DNA of 64,000 nucleotides from Bimastos eiseni (Eukaryota; Annelida; Clitellata; Crassiclitellata; Lumbricidae): NCBI GenBank assembly GCA_959347315.1, contig OY365810.1, positions 9,829,647 to 9,893,646 of the forward strand, read 5' to 3'. Shown piece by piece: positions 48,490 to 60,519 of this stretch (position 1 is its first letter; each line of letters starts with the position of its first letter). The notes under the pieces were generated by a model. It saw only the letters and a program-made list of their open reading frames with translations, ran no database searches and was not told where the DNA came from. The position numbers and the translations under genes were made by a program.

Positions 48490-49949
48490 ATCTTGGAAAC
48501 ATCGAATGAATCGCTCTTGATGTTGGCAGAAGATAGCAATATTTACCAATTTAAATGTACACACATTTCTTTGTATATTGACGTGCGCCTAAACTTGATT
48601 TTTAATTATTTTCATTCATGACTATTATACTGTCACACGCATAAATCTTCTCTTCTTCACCTGTCTTAATTCTTAACACGTTGCATGTATTTAAATACGA
48701 AGTTCAGCGGTCTAGTGGTAATACCATGTTCAATTACTTGCTTAATAATTATTATTGATGGTTCTAGCTGCAGCTGCTTAATGAACATTAATTTACTTAA
48801 CGCACGTTTACTTTAGGTTAAGTGTCTTATCAAAATGTCGGTGATGGTTTATTGCATCACAATACTTATCGGAAACATTATTTACAATAAGAATGCGTTA
48901 TAAACAAACTTGTCTTGGTTTATCTCGATCCGAAGGGTTGGCTGCACCATGGACAACTCTGCGCCGTCATTAGTAATGAAATTACGTTATCAATAGGTTA
49001 ATTGTTTAGGACAAAATTTACTCTATATATACTCTATATATATAATACATACACATCTTTGTTGGGCTATTTGATAGATCTGCTAATAATTTACCTAGTT
49101 CCAACGTCATTGTAAAGCAAGCAATATGTCTTAATACGAGTCTGGTGATTTGCACATTTCAACCAAGAAGAAAGTAATAGTATTGAGTTTCGTAGCCAAG
49201 TCGTGAAGTTCAAATTTCTAAAGCGCCGCTCTAAAGCTAATAGCGCGGAACCAGCTTATTCACCAGCATTCGTTCCTAGGAGAGTTTTATCTAGAGATAC
49301 CGCTGAATCGGCCAATCTGATGGCGGGTGGAAGATCGTTCCATCATCCAGGACCGGCGGCTGAGAAAGCGCGGTCATCGAAGCGCGTCTTCACCTTCTTT
49401 ACGCGTAGGTCGGACTTCTGAAGCGTTCTGAGCCGCAGCCCAGATGCAGAGGAATGTGTCTCAGTACAGTATTTATGTAAATACTCAGGCGCTGAGTATT
49501 TGCACATAGAGCTTAGAGATAATTCTTCTCATTCGTTCTTCATTCTAAAGTCTTCTTACTTTGAGAATGGATTGTCGCTGTGGCGCAGATATCAGTTGAA
49601 TTCTGGCAACTCACTGCCTTTATGGTTTCATTGCAGCAGTTGACCCCACGATAATCAAAATCGTAAGTCAAACACTCAAGACCATTTGCGTGAAGCAGAA
49701 CTGAAACATGTCATCGTTGAATCGCAGGATGATCATTGTTGATTGTATACTACGTTATTGTCTCCATAGTCCATACATGTACATCTTATTATGAATCAGA
49801 AACAAGTTTCAGGGCCAATACATTTAATCGAAAAGTTGTGTTTTTGTTCTCGAGTAGGCCTACACGTAAGCAGATCTACAGGCCTAGTTAAATCGTAGAC
49901 TATAAGAAATCACTTGAGATACAGGTGTACCAAAGTTGTTAAATACAAG
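48490..49949. other. Intergenic DNA after three-finger copy 1
   Basis: The first 210 bp resemble the 3' flank of three-finger copy 2. An antisense family A core (CCAGCTTATTCACCAGC) is at 49250-49267. No gene is seen; the 72-codon frame at 49203-49421 overlaps that repeat. Confidence 0.5.
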
Positions 49950-50535
49950 TGGTAATTAGTTTTGTGTATATTTACACATGAACTCTTTTGTCTGGAATAA
50001 CGTTATTTCTTTGACATTTAGTATGTTTAAGCTTTTATAGATTAAGTCAGTTGATGGATAGTGGTTGCTACCAGAAACCATGCCAAGGGCCCGGTTCTGT
50101 AGGACAATCAACCCCTTTGATCTGGAGTGGTAGTTACGTGGATACGATGAGGCCAATGTAAGGTTCTTGTCAACATGGACATCAAGAAATTTGGTTGAGA
50201 TAACTCTAGGAATTGGAGCACCGTTTGAATTAAGTGTACCTCTATTAAGAGGTGATCGCTTACGATGTGAAGTGAATAGAATGTAATTCGTCTTCTTAGC
50301 ATTTCGATATAGTCTATTCATTTTAAATCGTTCATTGACCTATTCAAGTTCCTGGTTCACCAACAAAATAGTTTATCATAGCACTTGCATGATGCAAATA
50401 AGTTGGTTTCGTCAGCAAATAACAAGAAGTGTATTAGATTAGAGACATTAGGTAAATCGTTAATGAAGAGGATAAAAAGTAAAGGACCAAGAATAGAGCC
50501 TAGCGGGACACCAAACTTAATGCGCTTGGGCTTAC
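49950..50535 (-). pseudogene. Decayed non-LTR retrotransposon RT fragment (Jockey/CR1 type), antisense
   Basis: On the minus strand it reads KPKRIKFGVPLGSILGPLLF, ILFINDLPNV, then FADETNLFAS, a frameshift near 50360, an in-frame stop near 50334, then NERFKMNRLYRNAKKTNYIL, STKFLDVHVDKNLT and ITLFQTKEFM. These are RT motifs B and C and the following thumb region. The catalytic FADD is changed to FADE. It is 5' truncated next to a TGTA tract. It is a different lineage from the 27-kb element. The lineage call is from motif style only. Confidence 0.9.
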
Positions 50536-50579
50536 ATACATACAAACAAACAAACATACTTAGACACATACATGACACA

Positions 50580-50640
50580 TTCATTCATGCATAAAAACAA
50601 ACATACATACATACATACATACATACATACACACATGCAT
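50580..50640. repeat. ACAT tetranucleotide tract
   Basis: (ACAT)n, with related CATA-rich sequence up to 50720. Confidence 0.85.
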
Positions 50641-50884
50641 GCATACATACAATGAAATTCATAAACATATATCTATATACAGATACAAAACTAGATACAT
50701 ACATACTCTCATACATTATCATCTCATCGCCATTGTCATTGTCATTATTTCCTTGATCAGCCACAATGCATTTCAAGAAATTTGCTAACCTTCCGTAACC
50801 ACTGCAAAAATAAGAAAACTCGCAACAGATGCGAATAAGTGATGAACCATTCTTGTTCTCTGCGCTTACACCTTGTAAAGACAA

Positions 50885-52190
50885 GAAACTTCAACAGTCT
50901 TCTCTCATGTAATTCAACAAAGCTACCTTGACTTGTTTTAAACCTTGAAAGCGTAAGGGCCTAAGCTGGCTTGCGTCAATTTCAATAATTATTCAAAAAC
51001 CTCCTGAATTTTTGCGAATTCATCCACCAAAGAGACACGAATCTTTAGGTTCCCATCACACTGCATATGTACGCTCATAACGATCGCCATACGATTAAGA
51101 AATGTTGCGAAACGTGGAGAGAGCATATCGTCATTTACTGTTTTCAATGGAACGCAGCGCCGTTACTACGACAAACGCACCGTTAAGCCCGTCTTATCCC
51201 GTCCTAATTGCGCCCATTAAGCCCTCGCCACGCCATGGTGAGCCGCTAGCAAGCTCGACCCGTTCGTACCACGATTGTATTAGACCTACGTTCAACACGA
51301 TCAGACAACGCAGCTTTGACGTTCGCATTACGTTTGACTTGTGTCAATACCACGTTCATATCAGTCTTTGTGATTTTGCGGTATAAATTGGGGTGCTCCC
51401 TTGGCAACCCAACAAGTTCAGAGTCAGCTATGGATGAAGCAAATCAAGTCCACGTAATTTTTCTTGTACAAGGACATCTCGACTTCATGGATTACCAGGC
51501 CCTCATCTTGTTGCTTAGAATGAAGATGAAAAGTAGAGAACAATAAGTCACGGATGATTGCATCCGTGGCTTTATGAAGAAAGACCAATTCTCTATGGTC
51601 ACTACAATTGCCTTAGGCCTATGTCTCATATGCTATGCGTATGGAAGATTAAGCATTATTCTTCCAGATTTTCCAGAAGCCCCCCCACCCAGCTCGGCTG
51701 CCTTTTTTTTACCATAGACCGACCCTGAACTTGTAGTCTTGCCAGGGTAGAACCTCAATCCAAACCGAAAGCCTCGGACGCAATCAGCAAGATCTTACTG
51801 CCATCTACGTCTCCTACTCATCCTACTCGACATGATGATTGATGGAGCCATCATGACGGCTCTAAATGCCTTAGGATTTTTATTATTTACATAAGACGCA
51901 AATAAATACGCACAATCATAATAAGTATAATTAACTAAACTTACTGATATTTGTAAGTGCAAACTGCCAAGTTGGGGCCGAGGAACCTTTTTAAATTTGA
52001 TCACTCCCTCTGTTGTTAAAACCTAGTTACGACACAGGATGACGACTATGAATTCTCTCGTACTTGCGTGTTCCATCTTTCCGTCATACTCGCGCTACGA
52101 TTTTTTAAACATGTTAAAAATTTGGCCACGCGCTTCACGCTCACGGTGACATCACCGTGCTCGATCGCGATAGCAATACGTTGATAGAAG
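50885..52190. other. Intergenic DNA, no gene seen
   Basis: A 94-codon plus frame at 51102-51386 is open through a GC-richer patch (for example YPVLIAPIKPSPRHGEPL) but has no domain I know and no splice signals. It could be part of a repeat. Confidence 0.35.
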
Positions 52191-52195
52191 ATGGA

Positions 52196-52305
52196 ACTGC
52201 GGTTCAACTGTGGTTCTACTGCTGTACTACTGCGGTTCTACTGCGGTTCTACTGCGGTTCTACTGCGTTCTACTGCGGTTCTACTGCGGTTCTACTGCGG
52301 TTCAT
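52196..52305. repeat. 11-bp minisatellite, about 9 to 10 copies
   Basis: Unit TGCGGTTCTAC, with one 10-bp copy (TGCGTTCTAC) in the middle. The Tyr/Cys/Gly/Ser/Thr frames in all three phases come from it. Confidence 0.95.
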
Positions 52306-52639
52306 CCCGACGAGCGTTGTGGAATCAGATTGGGGCCAGGTGTGATGTGGCATTACCGTGCAGCAATTTGCTTTATTCCAAGGAGGTTCTCCTTAGGGCC
52401 TACAGACTATGGTTTAAGTTATAGTTACAGTCATGGCTAATGTGTTTCACTGCATTATGGCTGCACCTACGATTGCATAATTTTTATTTACAGTAATCGC
52501 TATTGAATTTAATTTCGGTTACTCGTATGGAAGTAGCGGCTGTCCATAAAAAGTTACTATGTGGGCCTACGACTGGGATTAATCGAACCTCCTGCAAACG
52601 CAGTATTGGTACTCTAAGAATATTATCCACAAAATAAGC

Positions 52640-52688
<49 letters not shown>
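52640..52688. repeat. AAT trinucleotide tract
   Basis: (ATA)n, about 16 units. Confidence 0.9.
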
Positions 52689-53074
52689 GTAAACAACAAC
52701 AGGCTTCTTCAGAGCTAGAAACGAGTAAAGCAGAAAAATCAACAATTGACTCATTTAAATAACATTCGTGTGTTTAAACAACACCTGGTTCATATTTGTC
52801 AGCCGTCATGGTCTCTCGATTACGCTTGCGATTTTAGGACATGGCTAGGGATGTGTCGTATGGAGAGAGAAAGGTGAAAAATCAGCGAGGTCACATAGGT
52901 CAGCGAGAGTCTTCTGGTCAGCAAGGAGAGTCATAAGTAATATAATTTTCCATATTGGCGCAGTTACGAGCACTATCCAGAATTATCAAGGCCCGATCAT
53001 GCAGACGATGCATGGAAGATGCGGGCCAAAATTTGTCTATTTATAAATCCGATCGATATAATACACAGGGCGTC

Positions 53075-53245
53075 CATTCATTGCGAAGATTTATACAGCG
53101 CCACTTCAGATACCAACCCAGGAGCGCTCCTGACCCCGACACGGCTGAAAAGAACAGCTTGAAGGCGAGGGTAATAAGAGCCAGAGTCGACCCTGGGCGA
53201 CAAGTGCACTGCCAACGGGAGAGTATTCCAGGGCCAACTACAACA
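53075..53245 (+). repeat. Dispersed repeat family B, copy
   Basis: GATTTATACAGCGCCACTTC, then CACGGCTGAAAAGAACAGC, then GCACTGCCAACGGGAGAG. It matches the first 200 bp of the copy at 8045. Confidence 0.7.
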
Positions 53246-53780
53246 TGTTCAAGTTACTCTTTTAAATGGAAGTCAAATCCCAAATTATACACATTCTATA
53301 GAAAATGAAATCAAACATCTTGATAACACCTACCAAAATAATTATTTCAAGTGAATTAATTTAGATTTAAACCAGAATGAAAACAGATCATGCAGAAAAT
53401 TGTTAAAAGTGGATTTATAAATAATAAGTTAGAACGTCAAATGGTGAATTGCCAGGTGACAGCTGATGGTGCTAGTTATGGTTCTCAACGTATTGTGAAC
53501 TTCGATTAAACAATGAAGGTCCGTAGTACATGGAATTTCCAATTGACAGGCAAACAAGCAAAATAGCACAAGCTGAAAAAAGTTTGTTATATAACGAAAC
53601 CTTCAACCTACCCCCCACCCTACACAATATAACGCTAACAAAACAGGAACCCACCCACCTACCCCTTGAGCGTTACGTACGAACTGTACGTCTCAATCTT
53701 AGTGTAAGTCGAAACTGGATCGTTAGCTAGTTCATTTTTAGCATCGACGCTGTCTGCCGACAAATAAGTCTGCGTTACAG

Positions 53781-53827
53781 AGATATATATATATATATAT
53801 AGATAGATAGCTAGATAGATAGATAGC

Positions 53828-53914
<87 letters not shown>

Positions 53915-53915
53915 C

Positions 53916-53963
<48 letters not shown>

Positions 53964-53965
53964 GA
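53781..53965. repeat. GATA tetranucleotide tract
   Basis: A short (TA)n followed by about 40 GATA units with a few GCTA variants. Confidence 0.97.
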
Positions 53966-53999
53966 TACGCAGTTGGTCATGTCTCTAACTGATACCAGT

Positions 54000-55960
54000 A
54001 TGTCGGTCAGTTTTTCAGACTTGGAGATACCCATTGCGGTGAATGCAATCAACATAGTAACCTAGTAATCCAATGGATATTACATTTTGTGGATCATACT
54101 CTCCAGTGCGTGAAATCGGACAGTTCCGCTCTGTTATTTTGACAGAACAAACATCTGTATGTCACACATAGCTGATGTAGCAACCAATGTTAAGTGGTCA
54201 ACAAATGTTCCATCCTTCCTCATATTCAAGAGATAACGCTTACAACTAAGGTGGAGCGGATAGATGGCTTTAATTGAGACTTATTGGCTAGGTCACAACA
54301 CTGAAGTGCATAGAAACAAGCAACTACTATGATAGGTAGCTTTAATTGAGACTTATTGGCTACTGGTTTTTTCTCAAAATCCTCTTGTGGTTGAGAACAT
54401 TTACATACAAGAAAGTGGAGCAAATGATAACACACTGGGGCGCAGTGCATAAGGAAACGAGTTCGAGATCCGTATCCCAGTATGGTTGACCACTTCTTCT
54501 TTCGCTATGCGGCGGCATTGGCAAAATTATGCATGTACATAGCGTAATGGGCGACCTTCCGACGGTTACCTAAGATTCCGGAATAATTTGTCGTTATTCT
54601 TTCATACTGTGTTGGTAATCAACAAATCATACTTCGCATCGTTGTCACAATCCTGTTGTGACTGATAACATGTTATAGTCTACATCAAACAAAACGGGGT
54701 AAAATTGATAAATTATAAAATGAAACGAAACGATTACGATTACTGATACAAGCCATAAAAACCAACAGCAACAGACGCGGTGCAACAATTAATTACATTT
54801 TGAGCTTCGATAGAGTGACCTTTACAAACTTATTTGCCCATGCATATAATAAGACATGGCCGGTTGAGAGAAGTCTCAATCATTGCTTACTATCATAGAA
54901 TCAGTTTATATCTTAATGGGTTAAATAGGCATCATCATCACCATCATTGTAGGATGGTCGGTAAGCTATTCCAGCATCTGTGGTTCAAAAGTACTGGAGC
55001 ACAACTAGTCACTCTGCGCAGTTAAGCGAACAAATTGACGGCGCCAGGAATGGATGAGATCGAGATAAACATCTACGTTTCATTAAGAAAACTGACCGCC
55101 AAGCATTTGCACAAAAGAATTAACACCCATAATATAGTCAAAGCGCATGTGTATAAACAACCAGAAGGACACCCAGACGGACCAATAAGAAATAAACAGG
55201 GATAGACGAACAGAAACAGCAAACGCATACACATGCCTACGAATTGAATGTACTTGTAATGGACTATCAATAAAACTGAATATACATGTAGCATGAAACG
55301 AACATCTAGTCAGAAAGGTCAATGTTTTTACTGTTAATTATGATAGGTAATTATTATTGAAATGTTTATTGAACTGAAATCGATTATAATTACGAAGGCA
55401 ACACAGCGACGATACGAGCGACGCCTGACAATGCGTGCAGTTTGAAGATCTTCATTAGAGGGATCTTTATTTAGTTTGAATGTATTTTCATCTAAGACGC
55501 AAACAAGACCATTAAGATCCAACGACAGAATTTCTCTGTCACCGTTCTAACTTGCCTTTGAACCTTACTTGACCTGCTGCAAAAAATGGAAAGCTACTGT
55601 AGGCACAATTAGGAATACCAATCATCCAAGAACAAGTTGAGTTCGACATGATGACGTAATTAAACACCGAAAACCATTAGAATTAATTACTTCCACCAAC
55701 CATACTGTAGGCCTACCTCAACTTGGAACCTCGAGCCCTGAACTCCAAAATTCTTAGAGCGTAGGCTGCTATATTGTAGGCCTAGTCTGCGGTGCACCAG
55801 TATCTTCCTCACTCTCCTCTGTCCATCACCGTCCGTCTTTTACTCAAACTCTTCAATACATCAACATTTAGCATCTCATATTATCTTAGCAGTTGGCCTG
55901 CCAGTGTCTGTAACTGGTTTTTGTAAGCAAGACATAATGCTAGTATCTGGAGTCGACTCA
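54000..55960. other. Intergenic DNA, no gene seen
   Basis: It includes a direct repeat of about 27 bp, GCTTTAATTGAGACTTATTG, at about 54267 and 54341. No exon can be supported. Confidence 0.45.
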
Positions 55961-56180
55961 AATGACGCTACGCAACGATTGTGAATAATGAGGTGTCTCT
56001 CGCATAGCCATTGTGTGGCGCTGTAGAAATGTCGTTTGTACAATTACGATTATCAATCATCATTCTTTAACAAAATGTCAGCTTCACAGGCAACATCTTA
56101 TGCATCAATAAATTCTGTTCAAGTTATTCGCTGTTCTTTCTGTCAAGAATTTCAGTTGGTGGACGGCTTCTTGTTGTTAT

Positions 56181-56246
56181 CACCCTGCTTTCTTGCACTT
56201 CAATCTGTTTTGTTTGTGCATAGCCTAGCGTACGGGTTGTTTAAAG
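56181..56246 (+). pseudogene. Start-less third copy of the three-finger leader exon
   Basis: This stretch aligns with exon 1 of three-finger copy 1: both contain TGCTTTCTTG and then run in frame to a phase-1 donor (GTAAGC here). The 35 bp upstream also match (GTTCTTTCTG, CAGTTGGTG). The bases at the position of the copy-1 ATG are changed, so the ordinary start is lost. The frame stays open from an upstream ATG at 56075 and codes for a hydrophobic stretch (CFLALQSVLFVHSLAYGLFK). It may be a relic, or an alternative first exon for copy 2, since the phase fits exon 59008. Confidence 0.6.
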
Positions 56247-57276
56247 GTAAGCAGAATTTCGTAAGTTTTCTTGAAAATCGCGCATCCATCTTTGGTTGAC
56301 ATTCATTTAAATAGTGCGAAGGAGGATTTTGCATCAACTCTTTTTCGGATAAAGGGTAAATGCATCGATTCTTTCTGACATTATTCAATGTCTCTTTAAG
56401 GATAAATATGGTAGTATGCAACGACTGTTTGTTTCTGTAATGATTGCTGCTGTAATGGGCATGGGATATTTCTGTCCGTTAGCAATAGACTAATGCACCA
56501 CATGAGCTTTGGAGAAGGGTTTCGAATAGTCTAGACATTCTCAACTTCTTCAGTTCGTATGGTTTTGATCTGCAAATGCTGTGTTATGTTCACTCGTGTT
56601 GCATTCGTTCTTAATTCTGGATTGAACTTTGGATAAACACCAACAGCAGCAGCAGCAGCAGTGGTAGTGTAAGACGTCTGGCTGGCGTCGGTCTATTGAA
56701 ATCGGTTGATCAGGTGTAATGGTCTGTCCATTTGGCAGGGCTCTGGATTTGATATATCATAAGTGGTCGATCGTATCCCAAGGTATTCTCGTTCCTGTTG
56801 ATGGTTTCCTCACTGTCGTGTCATCATTTTACGGCTGTGGCACTCGATTCACTTCGCCCACATCTTCAGTAGGCTATCTACTGCCTCCCTGACTCCGGCT
56901 TCAATATGAAATTCTTGTGCCAGATCAGTCGTTGCGAAGAAAAAAACTGAAAATAATAACGCACAAGAAAAGTATAAACTGTGAAAACCATGTAACTATA
57001 AAACTAAGTTATTACTAAACGAATATCAAACAAATAAGCAACAACGAAGTCACTAAACTCTTCGAAATATGCATACAATGGTCAAAACTGTTCACTGACT
57101 TCACGAAGAAATTCGCTACAGAGAATGAAGGAAATCAACATGGCAATATAAAAATGATTGCGTCATTATACGTCATCGCTTGTCGATGGTGTAAGCAAGC
57201 ATTGCTATGATCTTAAGGGAATTTTTAATTAGTTTCCGTTGTCACTGTAATTAGGCCTTAAAAAATTTTGTGAATT

Positions 57277-57400
57277 TATATAGCGCCTCTTCAGAGACCT
57301 GCCCAGAGGAACTTCAGCCCAGCAAGAAGCTAAGAAAGGTGTAATTTGAGAGCCATAAAAATCATGATACATGCAGGCGAGTTTAACCCAGGCAACAATG
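57277..57400 (+). repeat. Dispersed repeat family B, 5' part
   Basis: TTTATATAGCGCCTCTTCAG with AGACCTGCCCAGAGG, then a diverged body. It lies about 260 bp before the leader exon of three-finger copy 2. Confidence 0.55.
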
Positions 57401-57660
57401 TCAAGTCTAGTGGGTGATCATACATGTACTATGTCTGATCTTCTCAAGCAAATATTGAATTGAATTGTCTGCAGCATATGATGATATCGCTGTACTACAC
57501 CCATGAAAGCTAAGTTATCTGCATAGTATAATGAATTCGTAATTTGCTTCCTACAGAACAAATAACCTAAGAAAAATGATGTTCAGTAAACATACGATTT
57601 TAAAAATCGAGTAAGACTTATCGTAATTGCTTATGATTTTGCAACGTTTTGATATTTCAG

Positions 57661-57718
57661 ATGAAGACATTACTTGTGCTCTTGTCCTGCCTTCTGGTGA
57701 TTGGCCATGGCCAGAAAG
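57661..57718 (+). CDS. Three-finger copy 2, exon 1 (signal peptide)
   Basis: 58 nt, the same length and phase as in copy 1, with donor GTAAGA after CAG AAA G. The leader is hydrophobic. A splice-acceptor-like TTTCAG ends at the base before ATG. Confidence 0.83.
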
Positions 57719-60312
57719 GTAAGACAATAAACTATTATAAAGGGTTGCTAAATATTTGTCTCTTTCTCGTTCTCATTCGACGATTAATGAAAGCTCAATT
57801 CATTAATATTGATATAATCACTTATCTTTAGTCACATCTTTGGTTCATCTTAATGTCAGCTGTCACGCCTTCAAACACTTAACCATACAAAGCCGAGAAT
57901 AACATAGACTACAGTGGAATATGCTAGATTAAAGAACAGTATCTCACCTTACTATGGGTACCACACAATACGAAATAAGTAGCTAAATTAGTGTTTACTC
58001 AACATCATTTAGTCAAATCAAGTAAGTAAAATCAAGTGATAGAATAAATAGAATTAATATAACAAATATATCATTATGAGCAGCGATTTTTTGTAGTCTT
58101 CTGAAAAACAATAGGTACATGTATGACACAGTTGCGTGACATAACACAGTCATCTTACGTGGTTCAGGAGTCGTGCCATCTAGAAAATAATTAGAAACAT
58201 TGGTAACTGTTGCATCCCATCCTTACAAACATTCCGCCGAAGCAGTGGGACATTAGAGTCATTCAAATATTTCACCAATGTCTACTGGTTCACTGGAGAA
58301 TCTCTTTCAAATAATATTGTCCTGACTGTTTTTCTCAAAAAATTAATTAAGTTGCCGTCGGATCACCTAATTTGCTACTAATTGACAAATCTCACACGCT
58401 ACGTGGCCCTTTCCATTCGTGATTCATTCATGTCGCGCCTTTATAATAAACGCCTCCAAAGATAAAGTTTTACTGACACGCATTCCCAAAGCCTGCCTCA
58501 TCTCGCGAGGCAGTAATGGCGCTGGGATCCCTTTGCAACAGACCACCCTTCCACAGGTGCGCGTTACAAGTGTCTAAATACAATACCACACACCATAAGT
58601 CATCCATGCCCTGAGATTAATTGCATGAGATACACAACAAATATGAGTGGCCTACGTTTCACCATTTGCATTGCATGTTGTGCAGCCTGCGCTGAGTGCA
58701 TGTCCAGACATTTAGAGAATACACAGAACAGCTAAATTTATGAGTGACACTATAAATAAGCTGAATATGTGAAAGAGAATTTCCAAAAGAAGCCATTCCA
58801 CACAATCCACTTTATAGGATCATTTAAGGATCTTTGCTGTGATCATACCATAAGGTAAACCAAACAGTTTTCACGGAACAAAAACTGCTGTTCACCTTAA
58901 TGTGTATTATGTTCATCTACTTTACATCGTTTAGTTTACTATAATGCAACAAGTAAAGATATATACCATTAGTGTTGCTCTGATTATTTGATACATTCTT
59001 ATAATAGGTCTCCAGTGTTCGAAGTGCTCCAAAATGGTCAATGGACTAGATTGCTATGACCACGGAAAGACTGGCGTCAAATGCATCGAAGGTCTCAATT
59101 TTGAATGCGTGATATATGTAATCTACACCAAGCCTAAAGGTAAAATAAACAGTTTTCTATTACAGATCTGCTCCTAAATACACTGGCTGGTTACACTACA
59201 CATAGTGAGGGCTAATGCCACATAGTCACCGCTACTATAAAGATTTTTTGGCATCTTATGTTTGGCTAGTGTAGGGCCTATAGAGGGAGTCATTAAGACT
59301 TTCTTTTCTCTAGAGATTTTTCGCACTGGGAGCGCTTCTGATTAGGTTGTACTGTGAGAGGCGCTCTATAAATCCGTAAATAGAATAGAATAGTGTTAGG
59401 TATATGGGAATCTGGCGTTGAAACCCACTCTATTGTATGCCACAGCGTGTTGTTTTACAACAGTGCTAATGAGGATAATCTCTTGTGTTATACTGCAAAA
59501 TAATTGTCAAATGTGTTTTCCCGGCGATATTATAATTTGCTATTTAACTAAAATTAGTTGGAATGTAATTAACATGAGAATCGTCACTGTTGCTACTACA
59601 CAACTCAATTGTGTTCATGCTGATAATAGCCAACATCATTTGATATAACTCGAATTAAAATGAAATGTATCAATCACTACGACGAATATGAAAAAAATAC
59701 TCCATATGTACAAATTCCCTTTGAGTTCCGTACAAGAGCAGTCCCTCCACATGTGCTTCCAGTCGTTCATCTTCATCAGCATCCGGTTCCTTAGCTTATT
59801 ACCCTCAAGGCTCCCACTTCAAACGGGGATCACTAATTCAAGTAATCGTACCCTAATTTCTCTTATCCCACGCCTTCAGCGCGATCTCGTCTCCAACGAT
59901 GTCGCCTTAGCAGCTGCTGTCTTTGGCAACGGCAATCTGTATTCCACTGCTCATTGATATGTGGACAATTCTCTGATAGGAAGCAGCGATAGGGAATAGG
60001 CATAGAGTAGCGCTATAGAAATGCTGTGGCCTTGGACACGATAATAATATTGCGCCTTTGCCTTTACTTTACGTCTACGAAGTCGTTTGATTCTGTGTCA
60101 TCCTTTTAGGTTCCGTCGGTGGTGCATGGATGAAAAGCAGTGTGACAAGAGGATGCAATAGTCCGTATAAGAAAGACAGATGCGAGGGAATTTTTAAGAA
60201 ATCTAATCAACTATGTGAGTGTTATCGATTTTGCAACAGTGATAATTGCAACGACGGTCCAACTCCTGATTCACCAAATTCCACTTATTGGAAAGGAAAA
60301 AATGATTGTTAA
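57661..60312 (+). CDS. Secreted Ly6/uPAR-like three-finger protein, copy 2 (3 exons)
   Basis: Exons 57661-57718, 59008-59139 and 60110-60312 join in phase 1 to give 130 residues. Exon 1 codes for a signal peptide (MKTLLVLLSCLLVIGHGQK). The mature part starts LQCSKC, keeps all twelve cysteines of copy 1, and closes YRFCNSDNCNDGP and KGKNDC; there is no GPI signal. It differs from copy 1 by small insertions in exons 2 and 3. The ATG follows ATTTCAG directly, as if exon 1 were spliced to an upstream 5' UTR exon. AATAAA at 60463-60468 is a good poly(A) signal. Introns and the 3' flank show patchy similarity to copy 1, so the pair arose by segmental duplication. Function unknown. Confidence 0.87.
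59008..59139 (+). CDS. Three-finger copy 2, exon 2
   Basis: 132 nt, phase 1-1, from CTTATAATAG to GTAAAA. It codes for GLQCSKCSKMVNGLDC, YDHGKTGVKC and FECV. Confidence 0.87.
60110..60312 (+). CDS. Three-finger copy 2, exon 3
   Basis: 203 nt ending at TAA 60310-60312, acceptor CCTTTTAG. It codes for TRGC, DRC, the CECYRFC cluster, NSDNCND and the terminal KGKNDC. Relative to copy 1 it has four extra codons, near its start and before the CEC cluster. Confidence 0.87.
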
Positions 60313-60519
60313 ATCTTGAAGATGGCGAAATGAATCGTTCACGATGTTGGCAGAAAAACATTTCTTAATAATTGAAACATACACACATTTCTTTGCATTA
60401 TTAATTTGCGTCTATGTTTGTTTCATAATTACAAGCATCCTTCATGGCTGTTATTACATCAAAATAAATATGGATAAACCTTCTCCTCTTTACCTGTCTT
60501 AATTATTAATGATTTGTTT

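Noticed and set aside
50585..50884. Upstream part of the RT fragment as coding sequence
   Set aside because: The frame there is made of an ACAT/TGTA microsatellite and shows no RT motif.
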